Shown: in pieces, positions 24,791 through 33,052 of the stretch | Numbering within the stretch: position 1 is the first letter of the stretch | Layout: every line of letters starts with the position of its first letter | From: Modestobacter italicus | Lineage (GTDB): Bacteria > Actinomycetota > Actinomycetes > Mycobacteriales > Geodermatophilaceae | Direction: 5' to 3' | DNA: 64,000 nt | Assembly: GCF_000306785.1 (NCBI RefSeq) | Contig: NC_017955.1 | Coordinates: 2,480,001-2,544,000, forward strand | The notes under the pieces: model-generated | What the model saw: only the letters and a program-made list of their open reading frames with translations | Databases searched by the model: none | What the model was told of the DNA's origin: nothing | Translations under genes and position numbers: made by a program

Positions 24791-25725
24791 CTTCGATGCG
24801 TCCGACCGGCGAGTGGGACGGCACGACCTTCGCGCACGAGGCGTTCCTCTTCGCCACTGATCAGGAGGTCCTCGACCGGATCGTGCCCTTCACGGTGGAA
24901 GGGCTGTCCCGTGGGGAACCGGTCCTCGTCGTCGCCGGCAAGCGGGTCCGCAGGCTCCTGGCCGCGGAGCTGGGGCAGGACGTTCGCCGGCTGGCGACCT
25001 TCGCCGCCGCGGAGACCTGGTGGCGTGGTGGCCACGGGACGCTGCACGCCTACGACCGCGACCTACGGACCCTGCGGTCCGCTGCGCCGACCTGGCGGCT
25101 GGTCGCGGAGCCGGTGTGGCTGGCACGCGAAGACGGCCGGGAGTGGAGTCGCTTCGAGGCTGTCGCGAACCGGTGCTACGCCGCCATGCCGTACTACAGC
25201 CTCTGCCTGCACGACCGGCGGCGGCTCCCGACGTCGGTGCTCGACGCGGTGGTCCGCACGCACCCGCTCACCTGGAGCGGGCACGCACCGGTGGAGGCGG
25301 CCGCGTACGAGGACCCAACGCGGTTCCTCCGATCGGTGCAGCCGGAATGGGACGCGAGACCCGGGCACTCGGCCGTGTGGACCGTCACCGCACCGCAGGA
25401 GGCACGCCGGGCGTTGGCCGCGGCGGTGATCGACGGCTGGCGGGAGCGAGCCGACGACGTCGTCCTGGCGACGCACGAACTGCTCACCAACGCGCTCCGG
25501 GTCGCCCCGTTCGTCGAGGTGGCGTTCTGGACCGACCACGAGACCCTGGTCGTCGAGGTCGCCGACACCGGACCAGGGCTGCCCGATGAGACGCGCGGCT
25601 ACGTCCCTCCCGCCGCCGATCTCGCGGGAGGCCGTGGAATGTGGCTCGCGTGGAGTCTCGCCGATGACGCCGCCGTTGCTTCCAGTCCCACGGGAACGGC
25701 CATCCGCCTGTACTTCCGTCGTTGA
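24787..25725 (+). CDS. MEDS-HATPase_c protein (putative anti-sigma factor kinase)
   Basis: 312 residues. A MEDS domain (FAHEAFLFATDQEVLDRIVP, PYYSLCLHDRRRLP) is followed by an RsbW-type ATPase with VLATHELLTNALRVAP (N box), VEVADTGPGLPD (G1 box) and GGRGMWLAWSL (G2 box). It probably phosphorylates the STAS partner encoded by the overlapping upstream gene and in turn controls a sigma factor, which is not in this window. Confidence 0.87.
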   Translation: MTSMRPTGEWDGTTFAHEAFLFATDQEVLDRIVPFTVEGLSRGEPVLVVAGKRVRRLLAAELGQDVRRLATFAAAETWWRGGHGTLHAYDRDLRTLRSAAPTWRLVAEPVWLAREDGREWSRFEAVANRCYAAMPYYSLCLHDRRRLPTSVLDAVVRTHPLTWSGHAPVEAAAYEDPTRFLRSVQPEWDARPGHSAVWTVTAPQEARRALAAAVIDGWRERADDVVLATHELLTNALRVAPFVEVAFWTDHETLVVEVADTGPGLPDETRGYVPPAADLAGGRGMWLAWSLADDAAVASSPTGTAIRLYFRR

Positions 25726-25747
25726 ACCGCTGAGCACGTTCGCCTCC

Positions 25748-26122
25748 GTGGAGTTCCGGAGGTCGTGGCCGACGCGGCGGTCGAATCACGAGGCTGGCGC
25801 CGCGCGCGAGTACGCCCGGCGACGCGAGGCGGAGGCCGGCACCGGCGAGCCGTTTCCGGACGGCACGTTCACCAGCCGCCCGAACCAGGCGAGTCGGATG
25901 TTCGATGTCCGCCTCTCGGATGAGCGGTTCGCTGCAGTCCAAGAGATCGCCGAGAGCCAGCACCTCCTGATGTCCACGATGGCCCGAGCGTTGCTCCTGG
26001 ACCGACCAGAGGAGGAACGCGGCGGGTCCAGACGAGCGCCGGTGGCCACGTGGGAAGACGCCGGTGTGCGTCACATGGTGTCCGAGGGGCGACACGCTGC
26101 ACACGCACGCCTGGTCACCTGA
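25748..26122 (+). CDS. Ribbon-helix-helix-like small protein with repeat-derived tail
   Basis: 124 residues from a GTG. The core FDVRLSDERFAAVQEIAESQ followed by MSTMARALLLDRPEEE has the strand-helix-helix look of CopG/BrnA-type DNA-binding antitoxins. The last 17 residues (from VRHMVSEGRHAAHA) are translated from relic repeat copy 4, so the original C-terminus has been replaced. No toxin partner is adjacent. Confidence 0.4.
   Translation: MEFRRSWPTRRSNHEAGAAREYARRREAEAGTGEPFPDGTFTSRPNQASRMFDVRLSDERFAAVQEIAESQHLLMSTMARALLLDRPEEERGGSRRAPVATWEDAGVRHMVSEGRHAAHARLVT
26078..26110 (-). repeat. Relic att-like repeat, copy 4
   Basis: Core GTGTCCGAGGGGCGACAC (26078-26095) followed by GCTGCACACGCACGC. 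There is no hairpin on its left. It lies between a truncated RHH-like gene and the 3' remnant of an AAA+ gene. Confidence 0.6.
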
Positions 26123-26124
26123 AG

Positions 26125-26304
26125 CTGATCGCCTTGATCGACTGGGCGGACATCGCGAGGCGTTTCGAGCTCACCGGCGCCGGCATCGTGAACGGGACGC
26201 AGTTCTGTGCCGTCGAGGCGCTGGCCGACGGCTCACGGCACGTCCGGCTCGATGCCCTCGAGACGGCGATCTTCCGGGAGTACGTCAAGGAGGGGAGGTC
26301 GTGC
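26125..26304 (+). pseudogene. 3' remnant of an AAA+ ATPase gene
   Basis: The frame reads LIALIDWADIARRFELTGAG, then VEALADGSRHVRLDAL and REYVKEGR. This is the C-terminal lid of p97-like actinobacterial AAA+ ATPases (usual form IDWADVARRFELTG...REY.KEG). There is no N-terminal part, no Walker motifs and no stop at the expected point. The fragment starts directly after relic repeat copy 4, as expected of a recombination junction. The rest of the 26123-26572 gap shows no gene. Confidence 0.65.
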
Positions 26305-26572
26305 AGTCGGGCGCGCCGCCGCGACGTCGGCCATCGAGGTCCGACGCGGTTGCTCGGCACCATGACGAGGTCCGGGGGTCGGCAGGGGACACCTACCCGC
26401 GACCGGCGAGCGGCTCGCTGTGCATCGGCGCCGCCCCTCACTGCTCGAGGAGGACGGTCCGCGCAGTCACGCGACGGTGGTCCGAGGGACACGAGTCCGG
26501 ACGCCATCCGCCTGCCCCTGCAACGACCCTCGGTCCTGCCTGCCGGCAGGCCAACTCGTCTAGCCTCGCGGT

Positions 26573-27082
26573 ATGCAGCTCGCGGCTGCTTCAGCGCAGA
26601 CTCAGCCGTGGTGGGGGATTCCGGTCTTCACCATCAGCGGGATCGTCCTCGGTGCGCTCATCACTCAGGGCTTTACCGTCTACGTCAACAGAAAGAATGC
26701 GCTCGCAGATCGCACAACGGCCGATCAACGCCTGAGCCGGGAGACGCTGGTCGACATGATCACCGCGGCACATGCGTTCATCGGGTCGGGAACTGGGACC
26801 AGACAAGAGGAGGACTCGGCGTTCCGCGGCAGTTCCGTCTTGGCGCGGATGGTCCTCGACGACACGGTCCTGGCGGAGGTGGACGACTTCTATTGGGCGG
26901 TTGTGCACTTCATGGACACCATCGACAGGCCAGACGTGGGCTCCGCCGTCAAGAAGGAGTTGAACATCCGAGCCGCTGCGGCGGAATCTGCGCTGATCCA
27001 GGCCGCTCGCCGGGCGCCGGATGTCTTCGGGCTGCCCGACCTCACGCGTGCGTCAGGCGAACGCTCGATCAACCCCTCCTGA
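26573..27082 (+). CDS. Hypothetical membrane-anchored protein
   Basis: 169 residues. One N-terminal membrane segment (VFTISGIVLGALITQGFTVY) is followed by a helical cytoplasmic domain (DRTTADQRLSRETLVDMI). No ribosome site precedes the ATG; TAGCCT about 10 bp upstream suggests leaderless transcription. Base composition is lower in GC than the flanking genes, consistent with transfer. No family recognised. Confidence 0.6.
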   Translation: MQLAAASAQTQPWWGIPVFTISGIVLGALITQGFTVYVNRKNALADRTTADQRLSRETLVDMITAAHAFIGSGTGTRQEEDSAFRGSSVLARMVLDDTVLAEVDDFYWAVVHFMDTIDRPDVGSAVKKELNIRAAAAESALIQAARRAPDVFGLPDLTRASGERSINPS

Positions 27083-27269
27083 GGTGGCGTGGTCTGGCAG
27101 TTGTCGGCCCACGACAAGCCGATCCTTGCAACGACGGAGGCCTGCGCAGGCCTACCACGCTTCCCTGCCCCCCGGGGCTTCGCTCAGCCCAGGCCCAGCG
27201 AGGGTCCGGGCGAGTCCATGGCCATCGTGCTTTCGGGCTGGTCGGTCGTCGACCGTCCAGGTGCGCTGG

Positions 27270-29120
27270 TCAGGCGTCACGTCGCGACCGCAACCAGGCC
27301 TGCACCGACAGGGCGGCCGGCAGCTGCGGCGGGTCGATGAGGAGCGCGACGGGATCCAGGTGCGCCGCAGCCGCAGCCGCAGCCGAGCGCACGGGCGGCC
27401 GACCGGCGTCCGTCGCTGGGCCACCTGCTGGGACGAACCTCAACCAGCCGGGATCGGCTCCGTGCGGCTCGATGAGGACGACGTCTCGGATGAGGTGCGT
27501 CGGGAGCCTGCCGCCCCCCGCGGAGTTGTGCACCACGACGTCGCCGTCCTCGAGCCGCACCGCGCCGTCCACGGAGCGCACCAGCGGCACGGGCTCGGGC
27601 GACGGGTCCCGGCCGCCGCGCCCGAACACGCCCGCGAGCGGCGGCTTGCCGACCGGATGGGCGAGGTCCACCCAGAAGACCTGATCCGCGCTGCGCGCGA
27701 ACAGGGAATCCCGCGGGGGGCCGAGGGCGAAACGGTGCCCACAGCCGGTACACGACTCATCACTGGGAACGCGGACGTCGGACAGGCACCTGGGGCACAC
27801 GGGGACAGGGGCGGAGACCGCGACGGGTTCGGCACACGCCGGGCATGAACTCGGCGCACCGGACCTGCCCAGCATCAGCGACTTGACGACCAGAGCCAGC
27901 GGTGCCGGGTTCTGGCTGACCACCGACAGCACGCCGGCGGACGCCGCGGAGGTGAGCAACGTTCGTCGGCGCTGGAGGTCCTGCTGCCGACGGCGGGCGT
28001 CACGGTCGTCCGGCCTGGTGTGCCCGCAGGAGACGCAGATGAGCTTGCGGCGGGATTCCGCCGCTCTACCGGCGACGAACAGCGCGGCCACCGTGTCGAG
28101 CACGTCCCGCTCTGCCGGGGACACCGTCAGAAGACGCGCTCCACGGGCAGGCACGAGCAGGTGGGCCGCAAGACGTCGGGCCAAGGGCATCAGGACGTCG
28201 GTGAGCGGCTGGGGCTGGTCAACCGGGGGCAGCGTCGTCAGGAGCAAGGCGACCTGCAGCAGCTCCGCCTGGTCGGCAAGGGACAGCAGGCCGGCCTCGT
28301 CGCCGTGCAGCAGGACGACCGGCTCCTGTGGGTCAGCGGTGTCGACGGCGATCGCGAGTTCCCTCTTGCCCAGTTGCGCCGGCGGCGTTGCGGGCAGCCA
28401 GGAGACCGGGGGGCCGAGAACGGAGATCCGGCAGGTCAGACACTTGCCGAGGACGGTCTCACGCTGCGGCGTGCCGTCGCGCGGGCATGCGGGATCGGAG
28501 CCCTGGACCCGCTCCAGTCCGCCGCAGGCCGGGCACGGCACCGCGTCGCGGACCACGCCGGCCAGGACGTCGGACGCCCTTTGCACGAGACCGCGGATCC
28601 TCACCGCCGCCTCGGTCGCGCCGGCCGCGAGGAGCTGATCCCGCCGGCTGATGGGCTGCGAGCCGTGGGCGCCCTGATGGGGGCCGTCGGTGCACGCCTG
28701 CGGAGCTGCGGTGGAACGACCGCAGGTGCGGCACCGCCAGGTGGTTGCGTGCGCGAGCTCCCGTCGCGCACGGGTCTGCGTCAGGGACATCTCGAATGCC
28801 TGCTGCTCGGCGGGGAAGACCGCCACCCTGACGGCTGACCGCGTCCTGCCCAGGTCGCCTCGCAGCCGGGCCGACAGAACCCGGAGCCGACCGGCCACGG
28901 CCGGCGCCACGGCATCGGAGGCTGCCAACCGGCGGGAGACGTCCAGCCAGGAGTCGAGTTCGGACGGTGCCATCGCGTAGGTCCCGGCGATCGTGTCCAC
29001 GAGCACCGGCGCCCTGGAGTCGGAGGTGGCTGGTCCACGTCCTCCGCGCGCGGTCGGATGCGCCTGGTCGTGCCCCTCGGACGCGGCGGAACCCCGCCCG
29101 CTCCGGTCAGACGGCCGCAT
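27270..29120 (-). CDS. Large zinc-ribbon protein, function unknown
   Basis: 616 residues, with AGGAGGGGGT before the ATG. Seven CxxC knuckles are spread through the protein (CRTC, CPAC, CLTC, CVSC, CPAC, CPRC, CTGC), enough for three or four zinc ribbons. Between them are helical stretches (LLTSAASAGVLSVV) that are not clearly transmembrane. The C-terminal 150 residues carry no cysteine and look like a separate beta-rich domain. No catalytic motif is visible. It shares direction with the small gene at 29262-29636. Confidence 0.65.
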   Translation of the reverse strand: MRPSDRSGRGSAASEGHDQAHPTARGGRGPATSDSRAPVLVDTIAGTYAMAPSELDSWLDVSRRLAASDAVAPAVAGRLRVLSARLRGDLGRTRSAVRVAVFPAEQQAFEMSLTQTRARRELAHATTWRCRTCGRSTAAPQACTDGPHQGAHGSQPISRRDQLLAAGATEAAVRIRGLVQRASDVLAGVVRDAVPCPACGGLERVQGSDPACPRDGTPQRETVLGKCLTCRISVLGPPVSWLPATPPAQLGKRELAIAVDTADPQEPVVLLHGDEAGLLSLADQAELLQVALLLTTLPPVDQPQPLTDVLMPLARRLAAHLLVPARGARLLTVSPAERDVLDTVAALFVAGRAAESRRKLICVSCGHTRPDDRDARRRQQDLQRRRTLLTSAASAGVLSVVSQNPAPLALVVKSLMLGRSGAPSSCPACAEPVAVSAPVPVCPRCLSDVRVPSDESCTGCGHRFALGPPRDSLFARSADQVFWVDLAHPVGKPPLAGVFGRGGRDPSPEPVPLVRSVDGAVRLEDGDVVVHNSAGGGRLPTHLIRDVVLIEPHGADPGWLRFVPAGGPATDAGRPPVRSAAAAAAAHLDPVALLIDPPQLPAALSVQAWLRSRRDA

Positions 29121-29261
29121 GAGAGGCCACCCCCTCCTGCCCGGACTCCCGGGGCGATCACGTGGCCGGGGCGCGGCCGCGGGCTGGGCTGTTCAGAAGC
29201 AGGTCAGCTCACGAGCATGGTCCCGGCCGATGTGTGGTCGACGTGTTGGTGACGGCGGCCG

Positions 29262-29636
29262 TCACCAGGCATCGGAGATCCACCCGCGGACGCCGTGGAT
29301 CGCTCGGCCGACACCCCCGAGGAGAGACCCGTCCCCGTCGTCGATCGGGGTGGTCGCATCGGAACTGCTGGGTGCGGCGACCGCACTCGTCTCCGCACCG
29401 TCCCCCGGGGCAGCACTGGGCTCCGTCCCCTCGCCCGTCGTGTCGCCGTCCTCCTGGGACCCGAGCGCCGCCTGCAACTGCTCGCCGTACTCACGGACTT
29501 CCAACTGGCGCTTGTGCGTGGCCATCGGATGGAGGAAGTCCGCTACCTCGTCGAACCCGGCCTTCTGAGCAATCCGGTGGGCCGGACCGATGGCCGACAG
29601 GGCGTGCGCTCCCAGGCTCGACAGCATGGTGCTCAT
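29262..29636 (-). CDS. Small hypothetical protein
   Basis: 124 residues. ATG 29636 follows AAGAGAGG. The first half is helical and basic (HRIAQKAGFDEVADFLHP), the second half acidic and Ser/Ala-rich, ending in GGVGRAIHGVRGWISDAW, a possible amphipathic helix. It is 141 bp upstream of the zinc-ribbon gene in the same direction and is probably its partner. Confidence 0.5.
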   Translation of the reverse strand: MSTMLSSLGAHALSAIGPAHRIAQKAGFDEVADFLHPMATHKRQLEVREYGEQLQAALGSQEDGDTTGEGTEPSAAPGDGAETSAVAAPSSSDATTPIDDGDGSLLGGVGRAIHGVRGWISDAW

Positions 29637-29895
29637 GGTCCTCTCTTCCGACCTCCGCGATGGCTCTTCGATCGCGGTCCTCACAACGGTCGAGCCGCTT
29701 CTCGGCCCCATCGCTGACCGCCTGCGTCCGCGTAACGGCTGACCGGGATCGGGCCCGCCGTGATGCCGGCGGGCCATGAGATCCGGTAGCACCGTGGTGC
29801 CGGTCAGCCAGCGACTGCGTCACTCGCAAGCGCGGCACCCGTGCACGCCCCGACATCGCGCGCAGCGCCGAGTGGCTGGCCGACGCGGCTGCCCG

Positions 29896-30040
29896 CCAGC
29901 CGCGCAACGCCGTGGGGGAGGCGCTGTCACGGTCGTCTCCGAACGCTGGGCCACGCCGGCGCGAGCATCACCCTCTGCGACCACCAGCACGTGCACCCCG
30001 CATGTGGCCGCCCCGTTCGCGGCGCTGCTCGAGGCTGGCG
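29896..30040 (+). pseudogene. Decayed 3' end of a tyrosine integrase gene
   Basis: The DNA matches the last part of the live integrase gene: GGTCGTCTCCGAACG (29931) equals 50599-50613, and CAGCACGTGCACCCC (29985) equals 50654-50668. Intervening bases are similar (LGHA.ASITL). The frame is broken, and about 75 bp around the HxxR box appear deleted. It is followed by TCACGAGGC.CTTCC, a hairpin and the att-like core, the same order as after the live integrase. The remaining parts of the 29637-30231 gap hold no gene I can support. Confidence 0.75.
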
Positions 30041-30071
30041 ACAACGCGGGCCGTGACGTGTCAAGAGCGGT

Positions 30072-30170
30072 GTCACGAGGCACTTCCAGCCCCTGACATG
30101 GCACTACCCTGGGATCCTGACCTGCAAGAACACCGGGGACCGTGTCCGAGGGGCGACACGCTACACACGC
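30072..30170 (-). repeat. Relic att end, copy 5
   Basis: In order: TCACGAGGC, a hairpin with ATCCTGACCTGCAAGAACAC between CCC and GGG arms, then core GTGTCCGAGGGGCGACAC (30142-30159) and ACACGCACAC. The segment up to GTGTCCGAGGGG parallels 50752-50840 next to the live tRNA-Leu. This is the best-preserved evidence that these repeats are old attachment ends. Confidence 0.7.
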
Positions 30171-30231
30171 ACACGTTGGCTGCGTCCCACCGCAACCAAG
30201 CGGGGATGGCGCGGGGCGCGGCCGATGACGC

Positions 30232-31218
30232 TCAGGGGACGGTGACGACGACCTTGGCAGAGGCGTGTTCGGTCTCCAGGTAGCGGATCGCGATCGGCAC
30301 CTCGGCCAGCGAGTAGGCGCGGTCGATCACCGGGCGGACTCGTCCGGACTCAGCCAGCTGAGCCAACGCGGTCAGTCGCTCCGCGGTCGGCGTCGCAGTG
30401 AACGGCGCGATCCGCTGACGGACCACGCGGCCGACCAGCCCGCCGCGGACGATCAGGGCCATCGGCCCGATCAGGCTGCCGCCGTCAAACACCCCTCCGC
30501 CGGACAGCACCAGGGTTCCCCGCTCGGTCAGGACCCCGCGCAACTCACGGAGGCTACGGTTGCCCACCAGATCGAGCACGACGTCGAAGCGTTCACCGGC
30601 GGCGAGGGCGTCCTCGGTCGTGTAGTCGACGACGGCGTCTGCGCCGAGCGAGCGCATCAGATCCAGGTTCCGGGTACTGCAGACGGCCGTGACGTGTGTG
30701 CCGAGGGCCTTGCCGATCTGGACGGCGAAGGTGCCGACCCCACCCGAGGCGCCGTTGACCAGCAGCCGCTGGCCGGGCTGCACGCGCGCGACATCGCGGA
30801 GCGCCTGCAGCGCGGTGCAGCCGGCCAGTGGCAGGGCTGCCGCCTCCTCGAACGTCAGACCGTCGGGCTTGGGCGCGACCTGGCCGGCCGGTGCACGGAC
30901 GTACTCGGCGAAGGCGCCATCGGTCATGCCCGTCTCGCCGTACACCTCGTCGCCGGGCAGCATGTGGCTCACTCCGGTGCCGACCTCGGCGACCTCGCCG
31001 GCGAAGTCGCGGCCGCGGACGGGGGCCTTCGGGCGGCGCAGACCGAGCTGCAGCCGGGCGAGCTTGGGGTCGCCGCGCATGACGTGCCAGTCAGCCGCGT
31101 TGACCGAAGCGGCGCGGACCCGAACGAGCACGTGCCCCGGGCCGGCGTCCGGCCGGTCGACGTCCTCGAGGCGCAAGGTGTCGGGGGATCCGTACTCGCG
31201 CTGGACGATCGCCTTCAT
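30232..31218 (-). CDS. NAD(P)-dependent zinc-free alcohol dehydrogenase / quinone oxidoreductase
   Basis: 328 residues. ATG 31218 follows GAGGGGGC. It is a medium-chain dehydrogenase/reductase: MKAIVQREYGSPDTL at the start, the nucleotide-binding motif VNGASGGVGTFAVQIGKALG, and AYSLAEVPIAIRYLETEHA at the end. The structural and catalytic zinc ligands are absent, so it is a QOR/zeta-crystallin-like enzyme that reduces quinones or enones with NADPH. It lies alone between relic repeats 5 and 6. Confidence 0.88.
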   Translation of the reverse strand: MKAIVQREYGSPDTLRLEDVDRPDAGPGHVLVRVRAASVNAADWHVMRGDPKLARLQLGLRRPKAPVRGRDFAGEVAEVGTGVSHMLPGDEVYGETGMTDGAFAEYVRAPAGQVAPKPDGLTFEEAAALPLAGCTALQALRDVARVQPGQRLLVNGASGGVGTFAVQIGKALGTHVTAVCSTRNLDLMRSLGADAVVDYTTEDALAAGERFDVVLDLVGNRSLRELRGVLTERGTLVLSGGGVFDGGSLIGPMALIVRGGLVGRVVRQRIAPFTATPTAERLTALAQLAESGRVRPVIDRAYSLAEVPIAIRYLETEHASAKVVVTVP

Positions 31219-31274
31219 CGCTGCCCCCTCGGATGCCCACCGATCCCTGGTCGGGAGGCTAGGGGAGAAATGAG

Positions 31275-31348
31275 AGCCCCCACAGCCCAGAGGCCGTGGG
31301 GCTTCGACTCGGTGTCCGAAGGGCGACACGGTACTTCTGCACACGCCT
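31275..31348 (-). repeat. Relic att-like repeat, copy 6
   Basis: GCCCCCAC...GTGGGGC hairpin, CTTCGACTCG, core GTGTCCGAAGGGCGACAC (31312-31329), then GGTACTTCTGCACACGC. It is nearly identical to copy 7 at 32658-32733. Confidence 0.65.
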
Positions 31349-31475
31349 GTCACCCGGCTGAGCAGCTGCCCGGACGAGGGACGTACTACGGGAGGGGCTC
31401 CTGAGTGCAGCCCGATCGCGGGGCCGAACCGAGTGCATGCAGCTGCCACCCTGGCGCGGCCCGTAAGTTTCGATC

Positions 31476-32330
31476 ATGCAGTCAACCGAGGCATCCCCGT
31501 TGCACGGTGACCTGAGCCTCGCCGACCTGCTGAACGTGGCGGGCATCGCGACGGACGACGTGCTCCTCGTCCGGCATACCTACAGCGCCGACGGCCTCGC
31601 CGGCCCGCACGACGCTACGGTCGAGAACGTCCTCAACTACTCCCGAGCCCAGTCGATCCGGCAGAGCAAGATCCCGAGGGATCCACCTGCCTTGTGGCTC
31701 AACTTCGTGGCGGATGGCAAGCGACGCTCCCGGTTCCTCGCTGCCTACGAGAACAGGGGTGAAGTTCTGGCTGAGCGGACCGACGTCCTGCGGTACTTCG
31801 ATCTCCACGAATCCGACGTTCTCGTCTCGCTTCGGGACCGGCTCGTCATCGAGTGGTCGAACGACACGATCAACTGGGCCAAGGCAGGCGGGAAGGCCGG
31901 GCAGATGCCGGTGGTCGAGATCGCCGACCCTGCCCGCGTGCCGTTCCCGGGCTTCGACAACGTCCTCATCACGCACGACGAGCTGCTGGCAGTGGTCGAA
32001 GACTCGCGATACGCGGAGTGGAGGACAGCGCTGGCCGCCGTCCAGGGCGTCTACCTCGTCGCAGACACCAGCAGCGGCGAGCTGTACGTCGGGAAAGCGG
32101 ACGGCACGGAGCGCCTTCTGGGTCGGTGGAGTGCCTACGCCCGCGACGGCCACGGCGGCAACGTCGCGCTTCGCGAACTTGCAGAGATCGACGTGACTCA
32201 CCGTCGGCACTTCATCTTCAGCATCTTGCGTGTGTTCGGCCCGATCGCGACTACCGCTGAGGTCGATGCGGCGGAAGCCCATTACAAGCGGGCGCTCCTC
32301 TCCCGGCAGCACGGCCTCAACCGGAACTAG
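31476..32330 (+). CDS. GIY-YIG nuclease domain protein
   Basis: 284 residues. The C-terminal 100 residues fit a GIY-YIG domain: GVYLVADTSSGELYVGKADG, then LLGRWSAYARDGHGGNVALR and a helical end with HRRHFIFSIL. The N-terminal 190 residues are of unknown type. No ribosome site precedes the ATG, and TAAGTT 8-13 bp upstream may be the -10 of a leaderless transcript. The gene sits alone between repeats 6 and 7. It may be a restriction-like or mobile nuclease. Confidence 0.75.
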   Translation: MQSTEASPLHGDLSLADLLNVAGIATDDVLLVRHTYSADGLAGPHDATVENVLNYSRAQSIRQSKIPRDPPALWLNFVADGKRRSRFLAAYENRGEVLAERTDVLRYFDLHESDVLVSLRDRLVIEWSNDTINWAKAGGKAGQMPVVEIADPARVPFPGFDNVLITHDELLAVVEDSRYAEWRTALAAVQGVYLVADTSSGELYVGKADGTERLLGRWSAYARDGHGGNVALRELAEIDVTHRRHFIFSILRVFGPIATTAEVDAAEAHYKRALLSRQHGLNRN

Positions 32331-32657
32331 CGGCGGCATCGCGACCATGCCGGCTACGTTGGCCGGAAGTACATTGGGGAGCAGAAGTGCCTTGGATGGA
32401 GCTGCTAGAGGCGGTCCTCCCTCGTCCGCCGGGCCCGCGCAGTGCATGCTCCGCCCCAGTGCCCCCCAGCTTGGAACACGTCACGCCCGAAAGTTGGGGG
32501 ACTCCTGCACGGAGTGGTGACAGGTTGGGTCGAGACTGCCGCAGGACCACCGGCGGCACCGCCGATGAGGGGACAGCTGACCTGCCGTCACCGACCCCCT
32601 GGTCGGCTGACGTAGTCCTACAGCCATCCAGCGGACATGCCGATGCCAGAAGCGGAC
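32331..32657. other. Intergenic stretch, 327 bp
   Basis: No coding sequence supported on either strand. It lies between the GIY-YIG gene and relic repeat copy 7. Confidence 0.4.
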
Positions 32658-32733
32658 GAACCCCCATCAGCCAGTGAGGCCGTGGGGGTTCAACTCGGTG
32701 TCCGAGGGGCGACACGGTACTTCCGCACACGCA
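32658..32733 (-). repeat. Relic att-like repeat, copy 7
   Basis: AACCCCCA...TGGGGGTT hairpin, CAACTCG, core GTGTCCGAGGGGCGACAC (32698-32715), then GGTACTTCCGCACACGC. It resembles the left attachment flank of the live element (hairpin 37264-37296 plus core 37302). Confidence 0.65.
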
Positions 32734-32757
32734 TGAGCGTCTTGGAGCCTCCGGGAC

Positions 32758-33015
32758 GTGACCCGGCCGCAGCGAGGACGAGTTCAACCCCTGGTCGCTG
32801 CCACGGACATCCCTGAGGCGCCGTGGCGGGCCGTGGAAGCCGAGGTCACGAAGCGGGCCCGGCTCAACGTGATCAACCACCTGCTCACCCAGGTGCCGTA
32901 CGAGGACCTGACGCCCGAGCCGCCCGTGCTGCCACCCCGGCCACCGGTGCGTGACGACCACGTCCGGCCGCCCACGGGGAGTCAGGACGTCGTGCCCGAC
33001 GTCGTCCCCGGCTGA
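32758..33015 (+). pseudogene. 3' remnant of a polyphosphate kinase 2 gene
   Basis: The frame reads TDIPEAPWRAVEAEVTKRAR, then LNVINHLLTQVPYEDL. This is the C-terminal segment of PPK2 (usual form APW.VVE.DDKRRARLN.I.HLL...PYED). The catalytic P-loop region is missing. As with the AAA+ remnant, it begins just after a relic repeat, here copy 7. It has a stop at 33013-33015 but no plausible start. Confidence 0.7.
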
Positions 33016-33052
33016 CCTGCTGCCTCGCCGGCGATCCGCAGGCCGCGCCCGT

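Noticed and set aside
31259..31546. Short peptides read through the repeats (SPLGHRVE-like)
   Set aside because: They recur only because the repeat DNA recurs; no ribosome sites or family support.
22112..32715. CRISPR array
   Set aside because: The repeats are hundreds to thousands of bases apart with genes between them; no regular spacers and no cas genes.
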